This document shows, piece by piece, positions 33,172 through 43,829 of a stretch of 64,000 nt of DNA; positions within the stretch are counted from its first letter, which is position 1, and every line of letters starts with the position of its first letter. Location: NCBI GenBank assembly GCA_031763025.1, contig JASSKH010000025.1, positions 682,001 to 746,000 on the forward strand. The letters are read 5' to 3'. The translations under genes were made by a program, and so were the position numbers. The stretch is from Macrocystis pyrifera. Taxonomy: Eukaryota; Sar; Phaeophyceae; Laminariales; Laminariaceae. The notes under the pieces were generated by a model. The model ran no database searches and had not been told where the DNA came from. It was given only the letters and a program-made list of their open reading frames with translations.

Positions 33172-33398
33172 ATAGTAGCATAGAGATGCTCTACTCACTA
33201 GTCGGCCTGGTGCCTTGCCACCCTGTCTGCCGTATCTTTCCTACTTTCGTCCACCGCTGTTTCCCTTCTGATACGATCGTTAATAGCAGCAGCACCAACC
33301 AACACTAACAATCACAAATAAACACAAAAAGCAGCGGTCGCGTACTCGTGTCATTAGTAATAGTCGGCCTAATAAACATGAATAACACCTACACATAC

Positions 33399-33516
33399 TA
33401 TCACGGGGGGGCCATAGTAAATAGGACCAAATATTTTTAGTAAAGATAGGGAAATATATATTTTTTTGTTTGTATCGTAGGTCCTGCCTGGTATTTACTA
33501 TGGTCCCCCCTTAATA
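33399..33516 (+). mobile_element. MITE-1 copy 3, with a TGCCTGGTA insert
   Basis: Longer than the others because GTCCTATTTAC of the family reads GTCC-TGCCTGG-TATTTAC (insert ending at 33493). Left end is degraded (TATCACGGGG). Confidence 0.88.
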
Positions 33517-33763
33517 TTGATAACAAGTATTATTAATAACAGCGACAGCTATTAGTCATACTTGACCTGGTGGGCAACAACTGACTAACCGCTGTGTATC
33601 GCCGCATCGCCGCGAGCATCCACCGCCCACCGCAACATCTACTGGCTATTGCCAGCTGCTGCTGTACAGGTGACAACAACCTACAAACAAGTTGTCCAAA
33701 TTAAAAAGAACAGCAAGAACCAGCAGGCATGTGCGCTCGAACTCGAACAGCGGTAACTACGAC

Positions 33764-33872
33764 TATTACAGGGGACCATAGTAAACAGGACCAAACATTG
33801 TTGGTAAGAATAGGGAAATATCTAGGTTTTTGTATGTACCGTAGGTCCTATTTAGTATGGTCCCCCGTAATA
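33764..33872 (+). mobile_element. MITE-1 copy 4
   Basis: TATTACAGGGGACCATAGTA...AGTATGGTCCCCCGTAATA. Confidence 0.92.
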
Positions 33873-34970
33873 CCTGGCATGTTTTTACGAAACAACAACA
33901 ACACGACCAGCAACGACAGCAGCCACAAGCTGCAAGGAATCGTTGACAGCCGTTCGGGGCATGGTTGGTTGTCCCAGCGCAGCAGCGAGCAGCGAGCAGC
34001 AAGCAGTGCATGAAAGCATGAACCCGCTCTGAACATGTGCGGTACGATAGTACTGGTACGCACAGCCAGCAGCAGAAGCAACAGCAAGGAGCGAAACAGC
34101 AGTGTCACAGGTGAACGGCCGCCGATGTCCTCCCAACTATTATATCGTCCCTACTACTGTACTGTACGAGTATCCATCAATACATTCGTATAATCGTATA
34201 ATGCCGTTTCAAAGCAGCGGCATGATATATTGATAATATCAGTATTAATATTAATAGTAGTTTTCATCAGTATTAATAGTGTTAGCGTTAAGTGTGGCGT
34301 TTGACCAGTACGTACGTATATACCAGTCTGTACCCTAAATATAAAGAAATTTTGCGTTCTAACTTGCAATAAAAATGCTCGTTCTATCTAGGGACACAGC
34401 AGTGGGTGCAGCAACAATATACTGGTGGTACGCAGCAACACAGGCGGACTAAGAATGAACTCACCCACCAACACCTACACCCACCAGCCAGCCAGCCACC
34501 CACACACCCCCCCACCAACCCATCCAGCCACCACCCCACTCACCCACCATCAACCTAACTACCCGCCCACGAACCCACGCACTCACCCACTCACCCCACA
34601 CCCCCCCCCCAAAAAAAAAACAGCCAAATGAAACAAACCAAGCGGGCAGACAAGCTCGGATTTGGAGCCCACACTCCTGCTGCCCTCCAGAGTCGAGAGC
34701 TCTGCGGCTGACCCCGAAAAGAAAGATACGGGATTATTTGCCAGACCCAAAATAAAGATATACCTGGTACCTGGTGCGGCGGGAGGGAGGGAGGGAGGGA
34801 GGGAGGGAGGGAGGGAGGGAGGAGGGCACCTTGGAGAGAAGAAGGACAGGCACCAGTGACCACAAGACTAGCGTTTCCTCTCCCTCTCTTCCTCTCTTCC
34901 CCCGTTGTTCATATTAATACCAGACACCAGGTAGTTCATTTGTGCCGAATAACTTTTGAAGTTACGTAGC
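33873..34970. other. unassigned, CAG-rich then C-rich
   Basis: CAGCAG-rich at 33950-34100, CACCCACC-rich pyrimidine stretch 34445-34610, A run at 34610-34620. No gene. Confidence 0.4.
34778..34823 (+). repeat. (GGGA)n microsatellite
   Basis: GGGAGGGAGGGAGGGA repeated about eleven times. Confidence 0.95.
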
Positions 34971-34973
34971 GGT

Positions 34974-35085
34974 CACGGCCACTCTGTCCGAGAATATAAT
35001 CAACTATTTTACACTACTATTGAATACGAAATTCCCTTATATTTTGGGAACAGTATGTTTTTTTTCGGGACAGAGTGGGGCAGCG
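34974..35085 (+). mobile_element. SWL hairpin MITE, diverged copy
   Basis: GGCCACTCTGTCCGAGAATA...TATATTTTGGGAACAGT and TTCGGGACAGAGTGG. Family described at 42938. Confidence 0.6.
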
Positions 35086-35132
35086 AGGGGGTCAAAGCGC
35101 CCTACCAGTATAATATAAGAATTGCCCCGTTG

Positions 35133-35241
35133 TATTACGGGGGTTCATAGTCAATAAGACCTGTGGTATACATAAAAACCTATATATTTACCTATATTTA
35201 CTATCAACATTTGGGCCTATTAGCTATGTTCCCCCGTAATA
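35133..35241 (-). mobile_element. MITE-1 copy 5
   Basis: TATTACGGGGGTTCATAGTC...GCTATGTTCCCCCGTAATA. Confidence 0.9.
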
Positions 35242-35264
35242 GTGTAGATGGGTAAACCCGCTTC

Positions 35265-35369
35265 TATTACGGGGGACCATAGTATATAGGGCCAAATATT
35301 GTTAGTAAAAATGGCTGAATATATAGGTTTTTGTGTGTACCGTAGGTCCCATTTACTATGGCCCCCCGC
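35265..35369 (+). mobile_element. MITE-1 copy 6
   Basis: Intact left end. The right end, GGCCCCCCGC, has lost the final TAA. Only 23 bp from copy 5. Confidence 0.88.
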
Positions 35370-36702
35370 TTCTAGCTGTTAGAACTGCCACCACCAATGT
35401 TGGACAACGAGCCACCAATGTTGGACAACGAGAGAGACGAGCAAAGTACCTCAAGAGCGTTGAGCTAAGTTCGCACAGCATCAGCGGTGCGATCGTTTTA
35501 TCAGCCGCTTGTTTTCTCGACCGCGGTGAGTGAGGGTGGTAAAGTCGAGCGTTACACGCAACGTTACCCGGAACGTTCGGCGGAAGGTTCTCGATCAGAT
35601 CTTTCCGAAAAGCAGGTTTAATGATGGGTCGGGTGTTGCCGGCCTTAATTAACCTTCCCGTTCTGAAAAAAAAAAAACGTCCGCTGAAAAACGATCGATC
35701 GCACGCAGAGCAGCCCTTCCCTGCGTGCGAACTCGACGCTCGGTAGCCTCTAAAAACGTGATATGTGTGACATGGAGAAGTTCACCACAGCAGCAGCACA
35801 GCAGTAGTACGCTATCGACCACCTATCCGTCCCTAAATAATAGGAACGCTTTGATTGATTATTAGTATAGAAGCGGTCCTAATATTTGGAGACATGATGG
35901 TAAACCCTCTCGGGAAATTCATGAGAGGAGCGAGCATTGACGACAAACAGAATGTGCTTGTTGCAGCAACGGCCGCAGCTCCTATTAATACTGCTGTGTC
36001 ATTGACGGGTGACGATGCAAGTTTGGTGTCCGAGTTTACAATTGGTTGATGATTGCCAAGCAGGAGTCCTACCGACATGACTGCTGCACGGCGCGGGCGC
36101 ATCCTGATCTGCTACTGCTGTAATACTGCTGCTGCTGTTCCCTCACGCTTTTCTCTATATAGCCCCAATTCATAGACGGTTTGGTAAGACCAACCATCGA
36201 TTCATTGTTTTTTGCCGCTAATCCTCAAAGAAGCCACTACAATACCGTTATTACAGTAAATAGTACCATCAACCAGGCACCTACCTGGTATGCTGTAGCA
36301 AGAAAACGATCGCTGATTCCTAGGAGATAGACGGTGGCCACAAAAGGCGAAACAAGGCAGGGATCAAGTATAAACCTGCACAATGTTTTGTGAATTATAC
36401 GAAAAAATGTTGTGAGCGCCGAATTTTGTCTCTCATGGCGAGAATGTATATATACTGGTACATATATATACCTGGTTACGTACGGATGGTGGCCACAACA
36501 AGCGAAACAAGACAGGGATCAAATGTAAAGCAACACAGCTTTGCATGTAATATACCTGGTACGAAAGTATAGGTTGTGAGTGCCGAGATGTTGAAGGTGT
36601 CTCTAGAGTAGTGACGGTGCTCCGTCTCGAGAGGGGCAAGCGGTCATTGCCCAAATTGCTCAAGGTTAGCAACCAATGAGCACCCCACACATATTTTGGG
36701 AA
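35370..36702. other. unassigned sequence
   Basis: Two tandem CACCAATGTTGGACAACGAG units (35391-35430), scattered TACCTGGTA (36292, 36553). No gene recognised. Confidence 0.4.
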
Positions 36703-36900
36703 AGTCCGCCTTACAGGCGGTTCTTTGTAGGATGCAGGTCGCCCTTTATCCCACTCGCCGAACACCTCACGGCGCTTCGCGCTTGGGGGTGCAAGCAATG
36801 TCTGTCTGGTCGGTGAAAATCCGATGTGCTCCGTCCCGCGGCATTGTAGGGATGCGAGGGTCTATGGTCGAACGACTACGGCCATGCATGACGTGAGTAC
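36703..36900 (+). mobile_element. PCE, 5'-truncated
   Basis: From AAGTCCGCCTTACAGGCGGT to CATGCATGACGTGAGTAC, then a C run. Confidence 0.65.
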
Positions 36901-37394
36901 CCCCCCTCTTATGTTTTCGAGAATAAACCACTTGGAGTTCAATTTGTGGCAACCGGGCGTTCCTGGTTTCGGTCGGTGGATGGCACTTGCAGAGCACTGT
37001 CATAAACTTTTCCCTTTTTTTTTCTGAGATGTGTACGATTCGCTGTAGTTTTCCTGTGTTGTGTGTTTTTTTTCTCTTGGAGCCTGTCCTGTGATCACCG
37101 GCCGATTTTGACGGTGACTCAGTAATAGTGTCAGAGAAACAACGACGACCCGAAGAAACACAACAGCAGATACAATGACAACAACAACAGTAACAGCAAG
37201 AACGAAAACAGCAAGGACTTTACTCCCTGTATTGTCACTGTGCCCTGGCCCTTGAGCTGAAGGCTGGCCTTGGGAGAGAGACGTGCTTGGGCACAATTTT
37301 CTTGGGATTAGCGTGTTTGCCCCTGTAGTCGTATTATCGTGCTTGTCCTCTCTACAGGTACAGTGTGTAAATGCCGGCAGGTTAGGATGTAGAT

Positions 37395-37443
37395 GATCTG
37401 TTGTAGACAGACAGACAGATAGATAGATAGACAGATAGATAGA
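37395..37443 (+). repeat. (AGAC/GATA)n microsatellite
   Basis: AGACAGACAGATAGATAGATAGACAG next to MITE-1. Confidence 0.9.
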
Positions 37444-37554
37444 TATTTTACGGGGGACCATAGTAAATAGAACCCACGATACACACAAAGACCTATATAT
37501 TTACCTACTTTCACTTACAACATTTGGTCCTATTTACTATGGCCCCCCGTATTA
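37444..37554 (-). mobile_element. MITE-1 copy 7
   Basis: Left end TATTTTACGGGGG, right end CCCCCCGTATTA, both slightly mutated. Confidence 0.88.
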
Positions 37555-37631
37555 GATATATATATAAATAGATGGATAAATAGGTGCATGGTGATCCGTG
37601 CGGCACGAGAACGGTTTTGGCCATCCGAAAA

Positions 37632-37757
37632 CCCTTTATTACCGGTGTCCCGATTTGCGGCGGAACCATTCGAATCCTTCCTGACTGCCTGACTGCCTGA
37701 CTGCCTGACTGCCTGACTGCTTTGTCCCCCAAACGGGACTGCAGTACTGAAACGGGA
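37632..37757 (+). mobile_element. piggyBac-like MITE (P), copy 3, with internal repeat
   Basis: CCCTTTATTACCGGTGTCCCG on the left, CAAACGGGACTGCAGTACTG on the right. The middle has expanded into five TGACTGCC units (37680-37722). Confidence 0.55.
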
Positions 37758-37769
37758 AATGTCATCAGG

Positions 37770-38440
37770 GCAGGTCAGGATTTAGATTTATCGACGTCGT
37801 GATCTAGATCGTGATCCGTGAAAGGTTTTGGCCATCCGACAATAGTCTGGTGAAAGGGCAGGTAGATTATCTAGATCGTGATCTATTTTTTCCGATGTTG
37901 TGAATGGTGCGCCTTCCGACAGTGATATTTCCTGTCGGCAGGCAGCTGATCTACAGTACGCTATTGGCAGGTCGTGATCTATCTGTTCGATGGGTGACTC
38001 GTGTCAAAAAGTTCATGCCGGTGGGCAGGTTATTGTGGCAATTTCGTAACGGATGATCTAGATGGTGATCTGTATGTCCAGTAGGTGACTCATGTCAACA
38101 AGTGGTGGGCGCATTATTATAACAGTTTCGTGACAGACGATCTGGATCGTGATCTATCTGTTCGATGGGTGCCCTCATGACAAAAAGTTCGTGACGGCAG
38201 GTAGATTTTTTATAACAGTTTCATAACGGATGATTTGTAGATGGCGATCTATCTGTCCGATTCGTGACCTGGTTTGCCTTCCGACAATAACATCATAACG
38301 TAGGGGTAGGTGATCTGTAGATGGTGATCTATCTGTCCGATTTGTGACTGGTCTGCCTTCCGACAGTAATATCATAACTTAGGGGCAGATGATATAGATC
38401 ATGATCGATCTGTTCAATCTGCGAAAGAGTTGAGCCGGAT
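37770..38440 (+). repeat. GATCTAGATC-rich tandem array, ~90-110-bp unit
   Basis: About seven diverged units carrying GATCTAGATSGTGATCTATC, TGTTCGATGGGTGACTC, TAACAGTTTCRTAACGGATG or CTTCCGACARTRAT. Non-coding, dense in GATC. Confidence 0.75.
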
Positions 38441-39029
38441 TTAAGCAGCCGGGGGGGAAAGGTAAAAATATTTATTGCTTTTAGTTCGCTTTTAGGAGAC
38501 GATAGGTAGCACGACCTCTGACGTCGATCACCCATAAACGGCTGTTACTACTCGTAGGGACGTAAAAACAAAACCGAATCCAGGGAAACAGACCACCCAG
38601 GAAAGCCTGTTAGACAAGGCGAACTCTTGAACACGCCGTAAAAATGGCGCGCCTTTTGGACACGGAGCTATTGAAGACCTCTGCATTGCAATCAATTTTT
38701 TTTTTTCTTTTTTTGTCGTTCGACCCGCTTCTTGTTTCATCACAGCAATAGCAGCAGTAGCAGCAGCAGCAGTAGCAGCAGAACTCTTTTCTTGCCCCAT
38801 GCGGCGTGTTCTCGCTCGTACGGCATGTTCTTCCTCTAAACGATTTGGATGTGTCGTGTTGCTCGTGCAGCGTGTTTGCTTGCTCGAAACTGATTGGCAT
38901 ACCTGTATGTTCTGCGTTGTACACACCACGGCTGCGTGCTCTGATGGGCTGAAAGCGGTAGCATGTTCGCTCGTGTGCGCCTCTGGTTTGATTCTGACAT
39001 CCGAGTTGGATGGCCTCGTGAAGGGAAGA

Positions 39030-39260
39030 AGGGTATCACCCGTATATCACACGGGTGATAAGATAGATAACACACACCTTGGGACAAATTTCAGAGAACG
39101 TTTTTCTCCAGAACCAGGGGGTCCGGGCGTACACCAAGCAAAACTGGCGGCTTTTGTGGGAAGGTGTCGTCGAGATGTTTCCAAAGAGACGCGCCGCTCG
39201 GCCTTTGTACTCTCCGTCCGCGTTGTCGAGAAAGGCAGCTTCGGAATGCGTCAAAGGTCA
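39030..39260 (+). repeat. dispersed family RF3, copy 3
   Basis: CACGGGTGATAAGATAGATA, GTTTTTCTCCAGAACC, AAGCAAAACTGG and GCGTTGTCGAGAAAGG. It underlies the ~215-codon plus-strand frame here, which I therefore do not call a gene. Confidence 0.55.
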
Positions 39261-39444
39261 AAGGGAGGGTGTGTGTTATCGCTTGCGTGTGTCGTCCGGT
39301 GTACAGGTGCATGCGTTGATGCCTTGCTTTGGGCCGCGCAGCTCCTCACGTTGAGTTTAATCACGAGTGGCGGCCGTTGTGCAAGTGATTGTCGTTTATT
39401 GTTTTCGACATTTTTTCCCCCCGTCTCTAGCCCCGAAGCAGTCA

Positions 39445-39960
39445 CATAATTTTGTTCCATTAGGTTAGGACCGTTTTTTGCAAAACAGTGTGTACTTTGC
39501 CCCTTTTCGAAAAAAAGGTGTAACGCTTTTGCAAAAAAAAAAAAAACGTTTTTTTTTATGAAGATGTTTTGTAACCCTTGCACATACGTTTCATACGTGG
39601 GTAACCCTTTAGCAAAAAAAAAAGGTACACACCCTTTTGTTGCAACTTTTTTTCAAAAATGAGGTGTACCCGGTAAGCCTTTTTGCAAAAATAATTTTGC
39701 GAAAAAAGCTATTAACCGTTTTATGCAAACCTTGTGCAAAAATGTTTTGCAAAAAAAACGTTCGACCCCTCTGGGAGTTTACGTTATCCCTGCTGCCCCT
39801 TCAAATTATTACCATGCCAAAGCCAAGTAGTTTGATCTAAAAACGTGGGATCGATTCTTGAGGGGTTAAGGAGGGAAAATTGTCGAGATAGTGTGTATTT
39901 AACCCTGTTTCTCATTTTTTTTTTTCCCCGTGTCAAATCCAAGTAGTTTGTCCAAAAAAG
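39445..39960 (+). repeat. TTTTGCAAAA-rich low-complexity region
   Basis: CCGTTTTTTGCAAAAC, CGCTTTTGCAAAAAA, CCTTTAGCAAAAAA, CCTTTTTGCAAAAAT and similar palindromes every 30-50 bp, alternating with GTAACCC / GTGTACC. Confidence 0.6.
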
Positions 39961-40126
39961 CGTCCGTGCGGTTTTCTTGAGGGATTGTAAGGGGGGAAAG
40001 TGTCGAAAAAATGCGCAAACTAGTACCTGGTATTATATCGGGGCGATGGCTTATTGTTTTCCGAGGTCAATGTCTCACATGAGGACCTGCTCAATAGCTC
40101 CCATCGCCCCAAACACTTGTATGCGC

Positions 40127-40230
40127 TACGATGGGGGAACATAGCATTCAAGACCAAATGCTTACTAACCAAAATCGAACATGTAGGTTTTTGTGTGTAT
40201 CATGGGTCCTGATTTCTATTTCCCCCCGAA
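40127..40230 (+). mobile_element. MITE-1, old diverged copy
   Basis: ACGATGGGGGAACATAGCAT..AAGACCAAATGCTTACTAAC...GGTCCTG..TTTCCCCCCG. Recognisable along its whole length, with many substitutions. Confidence 0.7.
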
Positions 40231-40437
40231 GTGGTCCTGGAAAAAAACATCCTACCTGGTACAGTACTGCTGTAGGTAGTAAGGTGGTTGTGTATGCTGT
40301 ACGACCGATGGTAGTTGCAGGGTTGAGGAGGTCATCCGGTCTGAAAAGATTGCCTCAGAAGGCAAGAAGGGCGACCGCTTCCGTTGGATGAGTCCTTACG
40401 CTGCTTTGATAGGCTGCTTGCTGCCTTAGCGGGCTGC

Positions 40438-40546
40438 TATTACGGGGGGCCATGGTAAATAGGACCAAGTATTGTCAGCAAACATGGGGAAATTTATAGG
40501 GTTTTGTGTGCACCGTAGGTCCTGTTTACTATGGCCCCCCGCAGTA
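40438..40546 (+). mobile_element. MITE-1 copy 8
   Basis: TATTACGGGGGGCCATGGTA...TTTACTATGGCCCCCCGCAGTA. Confidence 0.9.
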
Positions 40547-40787
40547 GGGCGCACCCGAGCCATGAATACAATGCAAGGGCATCTCTGACCCGCGCGGCAC
40601 ATGATGCTATGCTTGTTATGATATTAATAGCTTCTCCTGCCCCCTCTCACTTGGCCGCTGACACTGCCGCCGCACCCGGCATAGTCTTTCTTGGCATCTC
40701 CGAAAAAAAAAAGAGATGCGATGTCGAGAAAACGAGCTCTGAAGAACGGTCTCACCCTCGTACCCCGTGCAGACTCGACGCTCTCAC

Positions 40788-40826
40788 TGTCTGTCTGTCT
40801 GTCTGTCTGTCTGTCTGACTGTCTGT
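40788..40826 (+). repeat. (CTGT)n microsatellite
   Basis: CTGTCTGTCTGTCTGTCTGT. Confidence 0.92.
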
Positions 40827-41696
40827 ACTCGCGGTACCTGATGTGCAACGGAAAGAGAAGTACGAGATGGCGTCTGTTATGTTTGTGGTCCTTCCATGGT
40901 GCCGCCTTGCGCCAGCCCACAGCACCGGCACTAGTAGTAGCGGCAGCCGATACTACTATACTACTATTAATACTCCGGATGCTGTCACGCTGGTCTATCC
41001 GATTCGTGCCAATCGGTTTTCACAGACGCTTGGAAAGCGGGCAACCCGGCGCTGCTCAACGGGCACTCTAGCTATATACCTGGCAGGCACGACTGATGTA
41101 CTTGTGTCGCTGCCTTTGAAGGCATGCCTATTGTTCGGGAGCACAGAAGTCATGATCAAATATGCTTTTACTGTAGGGCAAAAACGGGAATATGTGCTGT
41201 ACCAGGTAGGTTTTTGTGTGTATGATTGGTTCTGATTGCTACGGAAAGGCACGAGAAAGCACGGCCGCAGGCAGCATGATGGCGATTGTATTGAACACAC
41301 GCTGTTCCTTTAGGGCATGCTTGCCTTGAAGGAGCAGCGGAAGGTGGTGACAGTGGTTAGGGTAGTACATGCCGCACTTGAGGCACCGTGTGTCGCGGGC
41401 AGCCGGCGCTACTCAGGCATGACTTCGAGAAAAACCACTGCGTGCTGTTGTACTCGTATCGACGCACGCCTTTCCTTTCGCTCGTCCTCTAGGACCGTAG
41501 TTTTCTGGGTGGAATTTACTTCAAAATTTGAGTACAGTATTGTTTTTTTGTCTACGGTGCAGCTACGAAGCTGTAGTGAGGTCAAGAAGGCATGCCTAGA
41601 AGGCAGGGTACGAAGCGCAACATCGGAAAAAGTACGACACGCTCTTCCTCTAGAAGCCCTCCTGGCACTGCAATTGCGTTGTGAGGACAAAATACT
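40827..41696. other. unassigned sequence
   Basis: Protein-like frames exist but none has a domain or splice support. A faint MITE-1-like block (GGTAGGTTTTTGTGTGTATG) is at 41205. Confidence 0.35.
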
Positions 41697-41807
41697 TTTT
41701 ACGGGGGACCATAGTAAACAGGACCAAATATTGTTAGTAAAAATACCTAAACATATATATATTTTTATGTATGCCATAGGCCCTGTTATCTATGGACCCC
41801 CGTAATA
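41697..41807 (+). mobile_element. MITE-1 copy 9
   Basis: TTTTTACGGGGGACCATAGT...TATGGACCCCCGTAATA. Confidence 0.9.
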
Positions 41808-41886
41808 GAATTAGAGTAAGATTTACTGCAGCTCTATGCAGCCGTGGTTCAGCGCACTCCTCAAAATTTTGGAGGCTTTAGCCTAT

Positions 41887-41995
41887 TATTACTGGGGACC
41901 ATAGTAAATAGGACCAAATATTGTTGGTAAAAATATAAAAACATACAGGTTTTTGTGTGTACCGGAGGTCCTATTTACTGTGGACCCCCGTAATA
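41887..41995 (+). mobile_element. MITE-1 copy 10
   Basis: TATTACTGGGGACCATAGTA...TGTGGACCCCCGTAATA, 79 bp after copy 9 in the same orientation. Confidence 0.9.
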
Positions 41996-42057
41996 TTATC
42001 AGTAGAAGGTTGGCCAATCACGCTTTTGCCGCTTTCTTTTATCTTGGCCTTTCTGCA

Positions 42058-42178
42058 GGTGAAGCCCCCAACCCCAGACGGGGTTAGTAAAGAAATGCTA
42101 GAATTGTTGTGTCCACCGCGTGACGCTGCCTGCCGCAGTTCGCCCGGACAGAGAAGGAGTTGTTCCTTGTTCATGTAG
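42058..42178 (+). CDS. possible terminal exon
   Basis: A pyrimidine-rich stretch and TTTCTGCAG are followed by 39 codons reading VKPPTPDGVSKEMLELL, CPPRDAACRSSPG and QRRSCSLFM up to TAG. The acceptor is good for a spliceosomal intron and the start of the peptide is protein-like. No upstream exon or homologous family is recognised, and MITE-1 copies sit just upstream. It could be a terminal exon, or chance. Confidence 0.2.
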
Positions 42179-42937
42179 CCGCCGCGAACAGCTCGGTCGA
42201 CACTACGTACCAGGTAGTAATAATCTTGTAGCACATTTTCACATGTATTATTTTCAATGGTAGTTATTAATAGCTACTGCTGCTGTTGCTGCGCTTCCAA
42301 GACATGTACTAAATAGTAGGTTACTTGGAGTTCCAGCCGGCGCACGTGTAATCTAGAAGAAACGTTTGGGAGGCAACAGCAATGAAAAAACTACTTGGCG
42401 GAGTTTTGAAGCAAGTCCTATCGTTTTAAGTCTCATAAACGGTCTACGTATTAAGAGCACGTGCAAAGGTCGTCAAACCTCGTGCTGCTGCATACACACT
42501 TATTCCCATTTTTTTTGTGCACAAATAATCAAGTAATTCAATTGCTTCGGAAGACCTCGATAGGGACCTCGATAAGACCTGGATAGGTAGGGTAAATAAT
42601 GCTATCGTAATCACGCTACGCACGACTTGCCCGCAGCGCAAGCTCGCAAGAACCCCAAGCCTCCTGCCGGAAGAGCGGCAGAGAAGTTTTTCAGCTTCAG
42701 AAATGATTTAATCGCGAAGCCCGGCTAACCCAGTCGTATGTCGTATCCCCCGGCTTTGACTTTGGGCGAACGTACGAACGTACGGCCCCCATCTTTCGTC
42801 TATTAACGACGGTATGCTCCGTGTTCTTTCCACGAAACGCGAACAGCTCAACCGATTTTCTTTCAAAAACCACTCGGTCCCGAAGTATAAACCCGTTTAT
42901 ACATGAATGGTTATCTTTCTGTTCAAGGGTGGTAGTC
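42179..42937. other. unassigned sequence
   Basis: AT/GC-mixed, no gene or repeat recognised apart from TACCAGGTA at 42208 and TATTAATA near 42264. Confidence 0.4.
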
Positions 42938-43427
42938 ATCACTCTGTCCCAGAATGTAAGTACCGGTTTTATACCAATATTCAGTCAAATTGTTCATTAT
43001 ATTTTGGGACAAGGTGGTAGTAGGGTGGTAGGGTAGTACACTGTTTTGGCCTGAAATATAAGGTACATTTGATGTTAGTTTCAGAGTCCGAACGGTTCTT
43101 ATAATTCGAGACACAGTGGTACCACCACATATCCCGAATTGTAAGGACCGTTTGTATGAAATGTGAAAACACAAACGGTCCTTACAAGTCGGGCCAGCGG
43201 TTACTATATCGCACCACTGTGTCCGAATTATAAGAACCGTTTGTGTATTTATATTCAATACAAACGATCCTTACAATTGGGGACAGCGGTGGTTAGAGTA
43301 ATACCACTGAGTCTCGAATTATAAGAACCGTTTGGGTCTTCATATTTCCACACAAACAGTCCTTACATTCCGGGACAGCGGTTTGTGTAACCCCGGCCGG
43401 AGTGGTAGTGGTACCAATGTGTCCCGA
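42938..43427. mobile_element. SWL hairpin MITE cluster, about five units
   Basis: Units of ~85-100 bp begin TACCAC(T)STGTCCCGAATT followed by RTAAGRACCGTTTG, and end in the complement (AAACGGTCCTTACAATT then CGGGACAGCGGTGGTTA). Units start near 42938, 43039, 43120, 43212 and 43301. The termini resemble Stowaway-type MITEs (GTCCCANAATATAAG) of the Tc1/mariner superfamily. TA flanks are visible at several ends. The head-to-tail packing, each unit nearly abutting the next, is unusual. Confidence 0.75.
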
Positions 43428-43829
43428 TTTTTTTTTTTTTTTTTTTTTTTTTTATCCATCACTTTTACTTCCCAGCCCACTCGTAGGAGGTTTTAACCCT
43501 CGACGATCTTCTGGACAAGCCGTGGTCACAGGTGTCGTCCCTTCTCCCCCCCGGTACGTGCCTTTGTTTTTTGTCGCGCATAGGGTTCAGCATTCCCACT
43601 GCTCGTCGATTTTCATCGAATGTAGCCAACTCACGGTTTCGCGCTTTCCGCTTATCAATTTTTTATGCTAGAAAAGTGCCTATAAGCATGCACTCGGTGA
43701 GACTTGAACCCACGAAATTGATCTTGACAGGCACGCGGACCACCTACCAAGCCACCGGGGACGCCGGCAGACCGTTTGTGTTTTCTTATTTCATACAAAC
43801 GGTGCTTACAGTTGGGGACACAGTGGTCC
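43411..43829 (+). mobile_element. SWL copy split by a SINE
   Basis: TACCAATGTGTCCCGA lies left of the SINE. AGACCGTTTGTG...ACGGTGCTTACAGTTG and GGGACACAGTGGTCC lie right of it. Confidence 0.7.
43428..43768 (-). mobile_element. tRNA-derived SINE, copy 4
   Basis: Minus strand. A ~26-bp T run (the A tail) at the left, A/B-box head at the right (GGTGGCTTGGTAGG, GGGTTCAAGTCTCACC on the minus strand). Inserted within an SWL copy, hence younger than it. Confidence 0.88.

Larger units (their letters stand above)
30345..33300. repeat. large inverted repeat (palindromic duplication)
   Basis: 30345-31625 is repeated in reverse at 31795-33300 around a ~170-bp spacer. The arm order is GATCGTATC..GAAGGGAAAC, CGGTGGACGAAAGTAGGA, GGTTCGAACGTGGTCTTC, element U, and a T-rich tract next to the centre. 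The inner edges are GGATGTCGACGGGTGGAAAG and CTTTCTACCCGTCGACATCC. The right arm alone contains MITE-1 (33063). Both arms contain a SINE in the same orientation, so the SINEs are not explained by simple inversion. Confidence 0.7.

Noticed and set aside
38799-39449. 216-codon frame as a gene
   Set aside because: Half of it lies in repeat family RF3. No domain, no splice support.
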